From: Mesocentrotus franciscanus
Lineage: Eukaryota > Echinodermata > Echinoidea > Camarodonta > Strongylocentrotidae
Length of the DNA: 64,000 nucleotides
NCBI GenBank assembly: GCA_037976565.1
Contig: CP137668.1
Location: 31,606,264-31,670,263 of the forward strand
Direction of reading: 5' to 3'
Shown: positions 1-14,000 of the stretch, in pieces
Position numbering within the stretch: the stretch's first letter is position 1
Layout: every line of letters starts with the position of its first letter
Notes under the pieces: model-generated
Database searches by the model: none
Told to the model about the DNA's origin: nothing
The model's input: the letters and a program-made list of their open reading frames with translations, nothing else
Translations under genes and position numbers: made by a program

Positions 1-2847
1 CATGATACTTATTCAAACGAGTCTTGGGATGAATTGAGAAAGACAGAGAAGCGACATAAATGGATCCTTGAGCATGATAGAAGCATGTGGTAACCCTATT
101 GCATAATGCATTTTAGATAACTTGTAAAATGGAGTCGAATTCAAAACACCGCCTTCCTATAAAAAAATAAAAAAGTTTACATCAAGATCGTGTTCATTTG
201 CCTAGAAAGAGACTATGTTTTTCAGCCTCCATACAACTTCAAAACATGTCAAATACCAAACACACAGAGGGAAAACATCATTTCCATCATAAATTCGACT
301 TTTTGTTGAAAAAAAAAACACATTTAGACTTTACAAGGATTTGTATTAATATTGATCAAGAAATGTTTTTGTCTAAAATAAATAATTAAATGGTCACATT
401 ATTAGCGGAAGGTGCATACTTTATGTACACCTACAGACAAGCAAATATGTTTGTACAATCCTCCATTGTCTTGATTGCAGCATAACCCCTCCTAAAATCC
501 ATCCCTGCCAATATAATTGTCTGACCCTGAGAGAGACGTCAAGTCCATCAGACACCTCAAGCACAACTGTTTACAGTGTGCGACTAATTATTCTAAAAAG
601 TGGACATCATGTACTGACAATAGCGGCCAATTTACTTTTTATAGGTGTTGTAAAACGAAGAATAATAGTATTTTTTCTTTCTAAATCTTGTAATCAATGA
701 TAATGACCGTATGAGTGCATCGGCATATCAAAGTCGGTCTGTGGTATTGGTATATCGAGCGATGTGTAAAGGGTTGTTGAAAGGGACATAATTGTGCCTA
801 CTGTCCTACCCAAAAGATCCGCAGTTGACTTTCTTCCGCTTTGTAAATGAAAATCGGATTTGGAGAGTTAAGACCATAATTGCTGGAATGAGCTGTGACT
901 CAATTATCTTGTTGGGTATGCAACTTCCGTAATAAGCATTCCCCAGAGAACGGCAAGGCTTTAGAGGATCGATGTGTTCAACAGTTTCCGGCCAACACCA
1001 CTACTTTCAAAAAGCCGCGAAAAATAACGATTTAAGTGTTCTTTATTGGGCTCTTAAGTCAGAGACCTGGAAGGGAAAATGAGAGATTGTTAGTTATGTT
1101 TCTCTGGGGAAAACTTCCCCAAAAGAATGGGAAATCCCTTTTTTTTTAAAGAAAAATATGCAAACGCTTCGTTAAAGTTGTATGCATAAAAACTACTGAG
1201 GATGAATGAAAAGAAATTGAAACGCTTGATCACAAAGTGGAATAGTTGATGTGAAAAACCTCCAAATCGGTAATGTCCTCTTTTAGTGATTGGCTATTAG
1301 CTCCAAAGTCTGACTTTTTTCTTTGATGTGGCTAAGGGGCTCTTTATTGTAAAGAAGTTTGCTTTCGCTAGGAAGAACAATAAATTGAAAACCATTACAA
1401 AATATCATTTCAACGTACATGAATGTATCTTTTACATTGCACCCCCCCCCTCCCCGCTTTGTCATGTTTGTCCTGACTGAAGATGTTTTATCCTCTTACT
1501 CTTTCGATGTTTGACATGAAAGGTAGGAAAGTGGCAAGCCTCCTCCATTGGATCAAACTCGTTTCTATTTAGTTGTCGTCTGTTGCTCCCTTCCAGAATG
1601 TTACTCGAGAATAAAGGAAAGAATGCTATAACAAATGAAAATAAAGGAAGGGAGAAAGTAAATTTCTTTTGATGAGGATTGTATGCGACCAACGAAGCCT
1701 AACAAATCGCTTTATTTAGTGAAGTTACACGAGGCAGTCCGGATGTTTTGTGAAGCCTTTTCCCCTTTTTTGTATTGTTTAAGCCGGCTTAGCGAAAGCG
1801 ATAAATGTTCTCCCCTTGTGGGGGGTTGCCAGAATGCCCACGTGACTGGAAGAATGATGTAAATAGTTACCCCCAAAGGCGGTGGGGGAGACAAAATTAG
1901 ATCTATCACAGACATATGGGGTCTTCCTCCTAATCCTGGGGGACATAAGACTCTTGAAGAATCGATATCATTAAGACTGGGACTCTGCTAGGGTTCTCGC
2001 TGTTAGGCTTAGAGAAAAAGAAATAGATGCAGTTTCAGAACAATGCAGTATGATATTTCAATTTATAATTTCTTTGAAGGAGTTGTAACTATGCAGAGGT
2101 ATTGTTCGAAGACGAATAGTACACTCGAAGATTACAACAATGAATAAGAATGTAACTTATATTAATACTTGAGTAAAGTTAAAATCACATTCGACCTCAA
2201 GCTCAACGTCGTATCCTATATATTGCATCGGGTAAAATAAAATAGGAAATGCACGGACTAAAAATGAATAACTGTGGTCTGATCTGTAAAATATAAACTC
2301 AATAACCGGAACTTGATCTTTCAAAAGTCTGCAAAGTACACGCAAAACTACAGAATGGCTAGCCCCTGTGCCACATCTTCAGGAGAAAGTGACACGTTTA
2401 GCTTGTGTGCGTGTGTGTGTTACGATACACATACGTACTCTTTTTATAAGCTCATGCTATCATGGCGCAGTATTCATTTTGTATGATCGTTTGTATTATA
2501 TAATGAACAAATTTGATAAACAAATCAATGGATTAATAAAGGGTGGAACGTCTTGTTCTCTCGAGCTATTCATTGAGCATGTTAAGATAACCTTGCTAGC
2601 TCCAAGCGGCCCTTCTGAAAGTGGTCAGAGGGAGGCAATGCACTGATCGATTCTATTGTCTGAAAATGAATGTGGAACGAACAAGCGGCATTTATGGCAA
2701 TTGGTTTCGGAAGGGATTCCATACTCAAGGTGGGGTAAGAAAAGAAATCTCTTATTCTTCGCCATGATCATGCAATCGATGTGTTATTCTAACATACGTC
2801 GCCTGGGGACAAGGGGTTGACACACTTCTAACGCACATGGGGATTAA
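1..2847. other. AT-rich non-coding stretch
   Basis: No gene, RNA or transposon could be supported here. Open frames are all under 93 codons, overlap on both strands, and show no splice context or family resemblance. Minor low-complexity items are a run of C with interruptions near 1441-1455 and a short GT tract near 2407-2420. It is probably intergenic or intronic. Confidence 0.6.
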
Positions 2848-3197
2848 CAGGTAGAAATGTAGAGATATCGTCACCGAATTGTGGATTACATTAATCGCGT
2901 TTCGAGTCCCGCCACGGATTTAAAGCCATTTGGCAAGACATCAATCTACATTTCCCACACTCCACCAAGGTGTCAGTGTGTACCCGGTAGGATGCGAACG
3001 TTAACATGGTCAATGTGGTTGGATTGGCAGGTGTGCGCTTGTAAAATGGCGCCTGGCCGGAATACTCCCCAGGGAGTGGAGCGTGCGCTCTATCATGTGG
3101 GGGATTAGTAATCGAATCCAATGCCCGGGGCAATAATAAATTACAATGTAAAGCTCTTAGAAACGCTATGCAAATCTGACTAATATTATTATTATTA
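2848..3197 (+). mobile_element. tRNA-derived SINE, diverged copy
   Basis: A sequence at 2899-2909 reads GTTTCGAGTCC, one mismatch from the RNA polymerase III B-box consensus GGTTCGANTCC. It is followed by 'gccacgg', as in the 3' end of a tRNA head. Then come 'ttggcaagacatcaatct', 'cactccaccaaggtgt' and 'gtacccggtagga', which I recognise as the body of SINEs common in echinoderm and other marine invertebrate genomes. The distal part has 'ggcgcctggcc' and 'gtaaagctcttagaaacgct', and the element ends in an ATT repeat at 3183-3196, a normal SINE tail. The 5' limit at about 2848 is inferred from tRNA length, because the A box is degraded. The element has no coding capacity and would depend on a LINE for movement. 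Confidence 0.7.
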
Positions 3198-3864
3198 AAG
3201 AGTGTCTACATTTTCTCGGATGTCTGGCATATCTGAAAGGAGTAAGAGCATGGTGACCAAGCCGTTACAAAAAGGACATGAATTTTTAACATTTCAGCAT
3301 CGTTCAGATCACATTTTGACAAATAGCATAAAGCCTGCATACATACATATAAACCATTTAATTCAAAATAATATTCTATTCCACGTAGCCATGGTGGCTA
3401 TCACTTGTGGCGAATTGCAAAATGCAACACAATATTTTATTTGAGTCCCTATAATTTTATAATGCATTAAAAAGCCAACGAAAAAATACTAACAAAATCA
3501 AACACTTGGATAAGTTAAAAATGTTGTATGGATAGAGAACGTGGGAGGAGACAGAGACAGAGACACAAAGAGACAGAGACGTAGAGAGAGAGAGAGGGGG
3601 GGGTGGGAAGTGAAGTTGGTTGATGACATTAATGACCAATAACGAATGATTGTGTGACAATATACACGGGACGTGTCATACATTATTCTAAATATTTAGT
3701 AAACGTTGAAAAGAAAGGCGGGAAATAGGAAACGTTCGAAAAGTGATCATCTTCGCAGTATAAAGAGCTCCGGCTGATGAACGCCTCAGCGTCCAAAACC
3801 TGACATCGTTTTGATTAGTCATCAATGCATCCATAGCAGAGTGATTGTGAAACGATACATATAC
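3198..3864. other. Non-coding stretch with purine tract
   Basis: This stretch holds a GA-rich low-complexity tract at about 3545-3608 that ends in a G run. The open frames over the tract are serine/leucine repeats and not genes. Nothing else is seen. Confidence 0.6.
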
Positions 3865-4054
3865 TTGGAGGATCCCTGCCTGCCATGCACCAATTATCGG
3901 CACTAATTGATCATGAGCAGGATCCCGTCGGTGTGTCGAAAATGGGTCACCATTCTCTGTGTCCCGCCTCCCTGATGGTAGGGGGACCGGTACAGCATGC
4001 ATCCGCATATCCCTCGCTTCGTTTCCACTGGGGTTGGCATCCATATTCATGGGG
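3865..4054 (-). CDS. Candidate coding exon, unknown product
   Basis: This is a possible single exon on the minus strand. Upstream is a good acceptor, a pyrimidine stretch ending 'ctccccgcag', and the exon starts CCCC-ATG right after it. ATG at 4050-4048 is followed two codons later by a second ATG with A at -3 and G at +4. The frame stays open for 62 codons to a possible CAA|GTATATG donor (exon end 3865, phase 0). The peptide is polar, with many Arg/Asp/His (for example GRRDTENGDPFSTHRRDP) and no signal peptide or membrane segment. GC content and CpG are above the surroundings. No family is recognised. The open frame continues past the donor, so the exon end is uncertain, and no partner exons were found. 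It could also be a chance open frame in a GC-richer patch. Confidence 0.28.
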
Positions 4055-4635
4055 CTGCGGGGAGACGTTGAGTCACGGCCAACCTATCCGGCATGTTCAC
4101 ACTTTTAGTGGTGTTTAGACAATAGTTTGTGCTTTATCAGGTCTATAAAAATAGCAACGATCAGTGGGCACGTTCAGACAAATGGGCACTTGAGTCACTA
4201 GAGTCTAGACAGTAGTTTCACCAAACATGCAGAAACATCGATCACCCCAGACTAACATATGTTGCTTTAGCATCATCAAACTATTCATAGGACCAGGAGC
4301 ATTCATTGTTGAAATATATTTTGGTTATACTGAAACATTTCGTATAGTCTAAGTAACTGAAGGATGTAGAAAAAGTCAAATAAACAATAAATTTCGCTTG
4401 TCACTGCTGGTGGTAAAGCTGGGTCATACATGTAACAAGACTAAATGTACAGGTTTCCCTATGAAGTGTAAGTTACATGAGGGTGTTCCATAATTATTCA
4501 GCATAAATTAATTTGGTTGATATACGATTACTTTGAGAAATAAAATAAGGGGTTTAACAGAGCTTTTGGTCAATGATGATTAGAATCTCGTAGAAACACG
4601 ATGAGAACCTTTCACCTCTTGTTAAGAAGTGGGAC
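4055..4635. other. Non-coding stretch
   Basis: AT-rich sequence with no open frame, repeat or RNA gene that I can support. Confidence 0.5.
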
Positions 4636-5095
4636 GCCACGGCTTTTACACCGTAGTCACACCGAATCCAAACCGACCGATTCTTGGCCATTGGGATAAC
4701 GTAAATTTTTGTTCGGTCTGTTGTCGATCCGCTGTCGGTCGTGTCGGTGTGACCAGGGGGGCATTTCATCAACATTTGTCCACCGACAACTGTCGGCACC
4801 GACTAAATTTAACCAATCAGAGGCCTGGAAAATAGTCGGTGACAATAAAATTGTCGGTGAAAATGATATTAGTCGGTGAAAACCACCGACTAATTGTTTC
4901 ATGAAACGCCCCCCTGGTCATGGAAAAAATGCCCAGGGTAAGTTTCCTGCAATTCAATGCCCAGAGCACGTCTTCTGAAAGCCATTTTTTGTTCGGTCTG
5001 ATGTCAGTCTGGTATCGGTCTCATTGGTGTGACTGGGGTCTTACACGTGTTCGTGAAAGAACTGCCCAGAGCACGTTTTCTGAAAGCCAATGGAT
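4636..5095. repeat. Nested repeat cluster around a MITE
   Basis: Two related blocks flank the inner MITE. One at about 4706-4756 and one at about 4986-5036 both read 'ttttgttcggtctg', then a variable gap, then a GGTGTGAC motif. The outer left end (about 4655-4680, 'tagtcacaccgaa') is partly an inverted copy of the outer right end (about 5020-5037, 'attggtgtgactgg'). A second motif, 'gcccagagcacgt-ttctgaaagcca', occurs at about 4961-4985 and again at 5063-5089. This looks like an older terminal-inverted-repeat element that was later interrupted. Exact limits are uncertain. Confidence 0.5.
4752..4918. mobile_element. Palindromic MITE / fold-back element
   Basis: The ends are inverted repeats: left 'accaggggggcatttcat' and right, read on the other strand, 'accaggggggcgtttcat', differing at one base over 18. 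The 167-bp interior carries many copies of GTCGGTG and its complement CACCGAC in both orientations, so the whole element can fold. It has no coding capacity. Ends of this form are typical of short non-autonomous DNA elements in deuterostome genomes. The superfamily cannot be assigned because no clear target-site duplication is visible. Confidence 0.7.
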
Positions 5096-8000
5096 CTTAG
5101 CACTCAAGAGACGAGGGAGAATCGGTAAAAATGGGTCAAAGTTATCAGAGCCAACCCCCCTGATGAATTCTAAGAACATTCGCCATGCCGTAATTCTTAT
5201 GGCACTGTGTATGGCGAAAAGGTTCATGCGCGACAACCCACGATATTTCCCTGGAGTAAGTTAGTTGCTATGGACGAAAAGGGACTAGATGCAAACTACA
5301 GCGTGGATTTCAAGGGAATTGTCTGCTCCACTAAGATATAATTTGCTCTTCTAAATAAATCTTGAAATTATTTGAAGATTGATAAAAGAATGGTAGGTGA
5401 TTATAGTAGGGCCATAAATATATTAAACAAGTTTATGACCCTATCATACAAACAGCACTTTGAGAACTAGAACACAGGTCAAACTGGGGTATGTCAAGTA
5501 GAAACAAAGGTGGTGTACTGGACTTGAGGGGGTCAACTGCATTTTCTGCAGATAAAAAAAAAACATGGTTTCATGCAGAGAATAAAAGTCTCATAAAAAG
5601 AAAATTTAATAACGAAAGAACTTATGATTTAAAAGCAGTTTTCACCCTCGAAATTAAGGAAAGGTTGACAGGTTTGAGGGTTGGCCATCGTCATATTTCT
5701 ACTGCCCTAGACAGCGTTGTCAACAGATTCGTAATTGCTCGCTTAGCCTATTTTCAAATGTAACCGAAGCAGCGAACATTATTTGGAATTGAATTAGGCT
5801 GTCAACGCTTTTGAACGGGACACCACGAGCTGACAATCACGACCTGTGTTCCATTTCTAATAATATAATAGTAACTAGTCATGTAGGCGTGAAAATAGTG
5901 ACCACTGGATTATAGCAAAAAATTACGAAAAGGCAAAGTACAACCTTCCATATCACTTGAAGACTGGAACAGAAATCGAGAGGGAAAGCTAAGTACAAAA
6001 CAAAATATGTTTGTTCCATCGAGATTGAAATTTGAGAACGGAGTTCCACTTTTTTTTACGTTAAGGGAACAAGAATTTGACTTGTCGAGACTCAACATGC
6101 CCAAGCGGCTTTGAAAGCTTACGTGGTGGTTAATTCCACGCCCAAAATGAAACAGTGGTAATCCTCCTATTTCATTTCAAGTCACTCCATTTCGTTATAG
6201 GTCTTATAGTCAAACGAGCACAGGGTTTGAACAAAAGTAATACGATTCGAAATATTTTGTCTCGAGGGTCAGTGACCATTTTATACTCTTGGGAGTTTAC
6301 AGGGAATCATCTTTAATCGAAATCAGCAGATTACACCATTTGCTTTAAGCGGATTTAGCGCTTGTATAAAATGCATTGTTTCATACCAAGAATGAAATGT
6401 CGTAACCAAGTTGAGATCCCAAGCCTAGCATGCCTAGAGCTATACTACATTTGTACGCATGGTAATGCATAGATATTTGCTTTCATTGCAACAGTTTAAG
6501 ATACTAAATATGTAAAAATAATCATGTAGCCGTCCAAATCCGAAGAAGTGAAGTAACATCGAAATATCAACTTATTTTACTAATGTAACAAAGCTTGACA
6601 TATAACCAAGATGAAATGATGGAATATACATATTATTTTCGAATTTTAAATAGAAGTAGGAGAACGACACCCGGAATAATGCGTAGTAAAACGAATCAGG
6701 GGAGGGGGTGCTTCGTGAGTGAGTGTCATTTGTGTGTGGGCGTATGTAATTGAAAAGAAAGGATTGGAGGAAAGGGTAACGGGAGGGCCGTGATGTTTAT
6801 TGACTCCCAGAAGCTGGATAGTACACCAAAGATTAACATCATTAACCATTATACCTTGTAATAAAAATCATTCGCTACATATGCCATCTATTCATAACAT
6901 GTTGTGTGGTTGTTTACCCATAGATATGGCTGTCTGACTTAAGGTCGATTGGGACGTTTCGGTGTCAATTAATCAAGAAGAGAAGATGATTATTACAAGG
7001 GGTGACACTAATTCCCTAAATTCCACAAATTGAGGGTGTCATTAAACCCGACGTTTTCCAATGGTCTTAGAAAATTTTGACGCCTTGGTTTTGTTCCATC
7101 TATCATGTCTGGCAGTACAAAAAAGAGAACCATCGTCAACATGGCCATATAGGAGAAAAGAGAGTGAGAGAACACAGACAGAAATGTATGTCAACATATA
7201 GACATACAGATAGATAGATAGATAAATAAATGAATATATAGGACTGACTACAGCAACACGACAGAAAGCACGCCGAGGGCAGAGGGACTTCCACCTTAAA
7301 ACAGAGATAACAGAGTTTCCTATAGAAACGATCTATGACCACAAAAATGAAAACGAAGAAAAGAGACAGAGAGATCGAGACATTAGGCTTTAAACAGGGA
7401 GAGCAATTGGAAAGAAAACATTGGAGTGGGATGAATGTTAAAGTAGATGGGAAGAGATCAGAATTCAAGAAATGAAACGACAGCTACCGCAAACTTCCAC
7501 ATCAGAGCCATATATTTCAAGACAACATGTTTGCCAGCTATTAAACCAAGGCTGTTTTTTTGTATGGTTTTAGCTTTGTCTATCCATTTCAAACTAGTAC
7601 GACAGATGGCACAATGGGAGAAAGGGAAAATATCATCCATACCTCATTCCACAAACATCTAAGGGTACCGACAACACGTAAACTGCTCAACAACGTAAGA
7701 TTAACCATATCATACAGTTTCCAAGACGTCTCCATATTGCGTCCAATGTATATGATATGTATTGCATTTGCATTTTCAAGGTTGAAAATAGCGAATTGCA
7801 ATATACATTTACGGCATCAACAATCAAAAGGGATATAAAAGAAATATCCCAAAGAACAAAAACATTGCATGGAAATTTATGCCATTTCATTCTTCAGACC
7901 TCGCCCTTTCCATCAAAGCCAGTCGAGTCAGCGGCAGCGTTTGAAGTCCGCCGTAGCTTACGCCATAAGATATGAACCTGTTGAAAGTAATACCAATTAC

Positions 8001-11000
8001 TTACGAGTACACAAATTTATCAATTGCTTTTGAATCTGGTTCAACCTATTTACCCTCTGCTTGAGCAATATTTGACCGACATCTTCTCAAATTTGGATCT
8101 GAATTGAATATATGAATCTACCGCTCTTACAAATTGGATGTATTACTATTTAAGGTGATGTGCCGAAAATGCGAAAATGGCTGTTGTCGTAAACACCGGC
8201 CATGCCTCATCCTACATTCACTCTATTTATTGACCTCATTTTGCATTTATGATTTTGTTCCTGTGTCGAGCTAAAAACTGATGAGGAAAGTTTTTTTTTT
8301 CTTTGGCACTGATGTCTAGAAGAAAGTTTGTCTGGTGTGCACATCTCAGAAACAACATAAAAGAAACAAAAGGAAAGTTATCATGCTGATACCGGCCCAC
8401 CCCTTGAGACCTCATCTGCGGATCATGTATGTTTATTTATTTAGCTAGTTAGCTATATTCCCCTATTCTGCTTGTGGGATGGAGAACTCCGATCAGCACG
8501 AATGTTTCCTTTTTTAAATATATAAACTGCTGAGTCTTCCAAAAAGGATTTAAAGGCATAAAGGAGAAATATTCACTATTCATACAGTCAGGGACTTTTG
8601 GCCAAAACATGGACGTTTTAAACAAAACTAGACTTCCATTATGAAAGGGATCGCCTTGATCAATAGACCGGAAATGTTGGTGATTGAATCACTTGGTGAT
8701 TCCCAGTGGCTTCTTTCCCGCAAAAACCACTATCTTTGGTTATTTCAGTCTCTTTTTTATTTATTTATTATTCTGTGACAAAGCCAATTGCCTATATTTA
8801 CCCTCGCCCACCACACCAATAACTAAGAGGAGTGCGTCGAAGGGAAGTTTTAAAGTGGCTACCCATCTGCGTATGACACGTTCATTCAGATCATATGCTC
8901 CTCCTGGATTAATTGCCAAGAAAACAAATTTACAGAAAATGAAAGAGAAAAGGATGTCTCAATCCAAATATATGTTTAAATCTTTTCATTCCTGAAGGCC
9001 AGTGGACATGTCGCCCCCGAAAACATGAACAATACCTGTCTCGTTTCCCCATTTTCTGATGTCACGAAGTTTCTTTTTCTTTTCTTTGCTTTGTCCATAC
9101 TGTCAGAAAAGCAGATCCAGATCTTGGTTGAGTGTTTTTACATAATGCATTTTTCAGCGATGTCTTCTTGATAGAGAAATCCTGGTTGACATGTGATAGC
9201 TTTTGTCTCGTTGTCAGGGTATGAGGAATATAAAGCAGCCCCACTTTGATGGATCTCGGATTAGTAGGCATCTGTTTTTTCTTCTTCTTCTTCATGAAAT
9301 ATGCAACGTTAAGGGGGGTGGATGTAAAGAAATTCCAACTAATATAACCGGACACTCTTTCTAGGTGTGCGAATCATTTATTGTGACACTGCTACCTTTC
9401 TGTATACAGTAGTATGTGTCAACTTTACCTCATTTTTAAAAGATTTACCTCTGAATGAATAATACTAACTTGAAATGAAAAAAAACTAAACAACCGGGCA
9501 AATTTTCGACAGCTTTTTCTTAGCATGTTAAAGATATTCATGTTTAATTAATTTTTTTTAAATATGATTCTGTATTGATAATTTTTTTTATAATATAATG
9601 TTTCTCTTTGGTGTATTAATCATAGAACTCCCACTCGGCACTCCTCCCTTCTTTACTACCTCACCATAATCCCCAATCATCTCTGTTCCCTCATACATTC
9701 ACTCATACTCCAATGCTTATCAAGCATATACATAAACAATGTTGAAGACTATGACTGCATTTACCCCTCTAACGGGAGAGATAATCCCATTTCGAGCTGC
9801 TCCTCAGAGATTTGTGGGAACACCTTTTATCTCTCGAGTCACTTATTCTTAACATGTCCAATCCTGGATGAACCAATATTATGACAGGCCTTACTTAAGG
9901 CATGAATATATCTCTCTCAGTTGTTTATTATACTTTTTATTCTTCAACCTCGTGATGTTATGATGTTTTGACAAGTAAATCCCATCATGTATAGCGTGAG
10001 AGAAGTAATACCCCAAATGAAAATGAAAGTGTTTGATTATTTTGATTACAGTTCGTAGTTAGGTCGTGTGGATTGGTAAATCAAAAGATTATTGGCAGAG
10101 CATGCACTAGGGTCAAGCTTAAGATATGTGAAATATGAAGCAATGTATGACACGAGAATACATTACGAACTCTTTGAAAGCTCGAATTTATGATGATATT
10201 AAATATACAAAAAAAGAATCAAAACAGTTCGTTAAATTGATCAGTTATATAAAGGTGAAATTAATCTCTGCTAGAAGTTGTGAGTAAATTATTGTTGAAA
10301 GTAGATTTGCGCGCTAGCGTTTAAGGACTTTAAATAAATGAGTTTTGTTTTAGTTTCACCAATGGAACTTACTGTCTTATCTAATGTTTTGTTCTCGCTC
10401 CCTCTAGGCATATTTTCAAATATATTCTCTCCCTCCTCACTTTTAATGTCACTTACATTACACTCTGCAGTGATGAAAACATCTCATATTTTGTCACCTA
10501 TTTTTATACCCATTTTTATTGAAAAAAATTATGTCAAGAAAATACCTGAGGTTGTTTTCCTGAGAACTTACATTGGGCGCATCTACTTATCTACCCTCTC
10601 AACCCAGTTTCAGTACTCAAGCCTGTGGTATTTTTATGCCTCGATATTCATTGTTCTTGAACGAGCCTGATAAGGGTCATTAAATGAGACACGATGACGA
10701 GGGTCCATTTACATGATCTGGGCCAGTTACCACTGGACTTTTTTCTTCTTCCTGTTTTCGCTTCTTATATTTTGTTATTGTTGTTAGTTATTTTTTAATG
10801 TTTAGTTTGGTTGTTGTTGATACAAAACTATCCCATGTGATCGACTATTTGCTCCTACTCAGTGCCAGTGGTAATATATTTGCGATTTCACAGTATTGAT
10901 ATCACTCATAATTGTTATTGTCCTATACATAAGCTTTCGCCTTGACTTTTGTTCTGCCTTGGTGTTTTCCCATCTTATCTTACATTGCAATGTCTGCGCC

Positions 11001-14000
11001 TACTTATACAATCATATAAATGTTGCACAAGGAAATAACATATCTTGATCATGGCGATCATGGCAAATTGGCAATGGGAACAATCTGTAAAAGAAGCGCG
11101 AACCACGGGACACTCTTATTTTGTGTTTCATTCCAGTGAAACCATCATAACAGGAATTTATTTAAAGAAACCAAGCCGTCTGTACAACGCAAGCAACTGC
11201 CTTATAGATACAATCTGTGTCGAGTGCTTTGTTCAAGCACTATTAAAAAAAAGTATTTGGAAATATATTTTGGGATTATTTTAAAACTCGAGTCAAGGTA
11301 GAGTTTGAGAATGTTTATACACATTGCATATTGAATATTGCTTGTTTAAATGAAAGTAATATAACAAGAATCAGCTATTATGGAATATGGGCATTCAAGC
11401 ATTGCCTTCCGCAAAATTACTAACTGTCAAGGAGTTTCGCTGATGTACGTGGAAGTTTTAAAAAACGACTCCATCTTTTGAAATTAGATCGGACTGTGAA
11501 CAAGTTGTATGAGTAAAGGGTGTTTTTATCATCTAACACTGTCGATACTGGGAAATTGTGAATTAATTCTATTGATTTGTCCAATGAAGAAATATTTTAA
11601 ATCAAGAAATATAATATTTTTGGCTTCTGTTTTGTTTTGTTATGTTTCTATTAAAAATGGTATTTCACATGTGTGTTTTTAAGTGTATGCCTCCGATTCT
11701 TTTTCTTGTAAGGACACGATATCACTTAATAATTGCAGGACTAATGCAAAGGAAGAGAGAACATGATTATTTGGGACTAATGTGAGGAACGTGACTCACA
11801 TTAGCTAGTGATACGTTATAAATAGATGAAAAGGGGTAATACAAATGTTGCGACTGAGGAGGAAGCGGTATCAATTGGGCCACAATCAGATAAGATCTCC
11901 CCCCAAAAATTAAAGTCATCTCTTTTTTTATTTGTTAATGTTTACATTGTAGGACCAACAGCGAGATTCTAATTTTGTTAAAAACACCTGCTTTATATAC
12001 ATTCCCGCAAGTTCATTAACCACGTGACCTTTGACTTCTATCAGAATAATCAGCACAATTGGCGCTTCAAATCTCCTGGATTTGCGAGATGAAAAAGTCA
12101 ATTTAGGAAAGCATTAATATTTTGATGTTGACAAATTACGGAAGCAATCAATCACCTCTGAATGAAGTCCAACTGACAAATGAAGACCTCACGGGGCTTT
12201 TTTAGTTAATGTTTTTTTTCTCCATTCTCCTGTGTGAATCTCCAATTCAGTTTTGTCTTTTTGTCGGAATCTGGTCGCTAGCACATCAATCAATAAACTC
12301 CTTCCGTTAAATCTTTGCTATTTTAGAAGGGTTAATCATTGGATTATGTATTACCAAACCACAACTCTGTCACCGAGCTTTCGTGTAAGGTGACGTACTA
12401 CACAATACACATAATTGCCTTCTTCACCCTGTGAATAAATCGTGATTATCTTCTTTTAGTATGTAGATATCGTCGACTTCAAAAGGGCAAAAATATTTCA
12501 TAACAAATTTCAGGATGATATGTCGACTAACAATACTGTCTTTCAGCTCGGGCGTGAATACGAGTAGGCCTACTATTGACATCAATATCACGACACGCAT
12601 TTTTTCCCTTCAAAATATTTTTCAACATCTATCAACAAAACTCGACCGGAAATGCATTTCAGTCTTTCAGATGTTGGAAATGAACATTCTTGTGGCTGAC
12701 AATCCAATTCAGTGCAAATTGGCAATCGTGATTATAGTTTTGTGGGACGTTCCATGAGACACGAGAGTTTGATGAGTTCACCGAAAATGAAGAAGAATTG
12801 GCACATGCAGGACATTGATATTCGACGAATATAGAGTGTAATACTCAATCTCATTGAAAACATTAGCATAAGTTATTTGAGTATTTCTTACAAAAGAGAT
12901 TTCGCATTTTACACATGAAGATGGATGTCCTCCAAGGATTCATGTGTCGATTAGGTCATCCCCTTCGACAAGACAATCTTTGTCTTGAACATGAGTGGAC
13001 AAGTAAAATGCGATAAACTGTATGAAATATTAACTAGAGTCATGATGATTTTATCCACGACCTGCAAAACTCTAACCCTATCCCCATAATGTTGTCAAGA
13101 ATGCTTGATCAAGTGCCACTTCTGAGAAATTCTTCTAACAAAAGGAAAAGAAAATGAAGAAAAAATGTATGACGGGTTGCTTCTGAAACATTCCGACATA
13201 CAAGAGACGTGCTATGTTTTCATCGCACCCTCGGACAGCCTATCCGAATGCAATCCGAACCTCCTTAGTCCCACATATGCATTAATTCTGATGAGTTTCG
13301 ATCAAATTTCTTCCCCGCCTCCAAATACGCCCACCGGCAATGCACATGTAATAACTGTCATCCAGGCCACCGTGTCCTAGTTGTGACATGACGTGGCGCA
13401 ATACCTTTTGCCAAACAGTATAGAATAAGTAAGCAAGAAGAAGAGAAAGATGCACTCCGAGTTAGCTTCCCTCTCTCCTCCTTTCGCAAAATCAAGTACT
13501 AGAGATGCCCCGCGGGTGTGAAGAAGAGCGAAGCGAGTGGAGATAGAGATAAAAACTCACCTTGCCGTTGAGCAAGCCGTTTCTTCTCTTGATGTAAGAT
13601 AGGTACACCAATGCTGCCCCTGTTGTTATTGGGTCTCAAGCCCGCCAGCTGCACCAAGAATCACTTACGGTGGAAAATGACAAAATAACACCCGAGCACA
13701 CACTCCAATAACAGTGGGATGAGCACATTTCGAGAGGAGGGGATCTAATTAACAAAGAGCTAGCTCGCAAGTACATGCATCTGAAACTAGGACATCGCTA
13801 TGCTCTTCAAATTCTTCATTCTCTTTAAATTTATAAGCATAAGTACAAGCTTACACACGCTTCCTGTGATTTTGATTGTATTCCTATACCAAAACTTTCC
13901 GGGTATCATTTTTATGTGCTTGTAAGTTTAATAATTTATCTATTATACTGGTAAGAAATTGATACTCAATACATCAACAATGGATGTCAGTATATAAAAA

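Noticed and set aside
8729..8745. Eleven bases matching the 5' end of miR-9 (TCTTTGGTTAT)
   Set aside because: The match stops after the first 11 bases and no complementary arm lies nearby to form a precursor hairpin.
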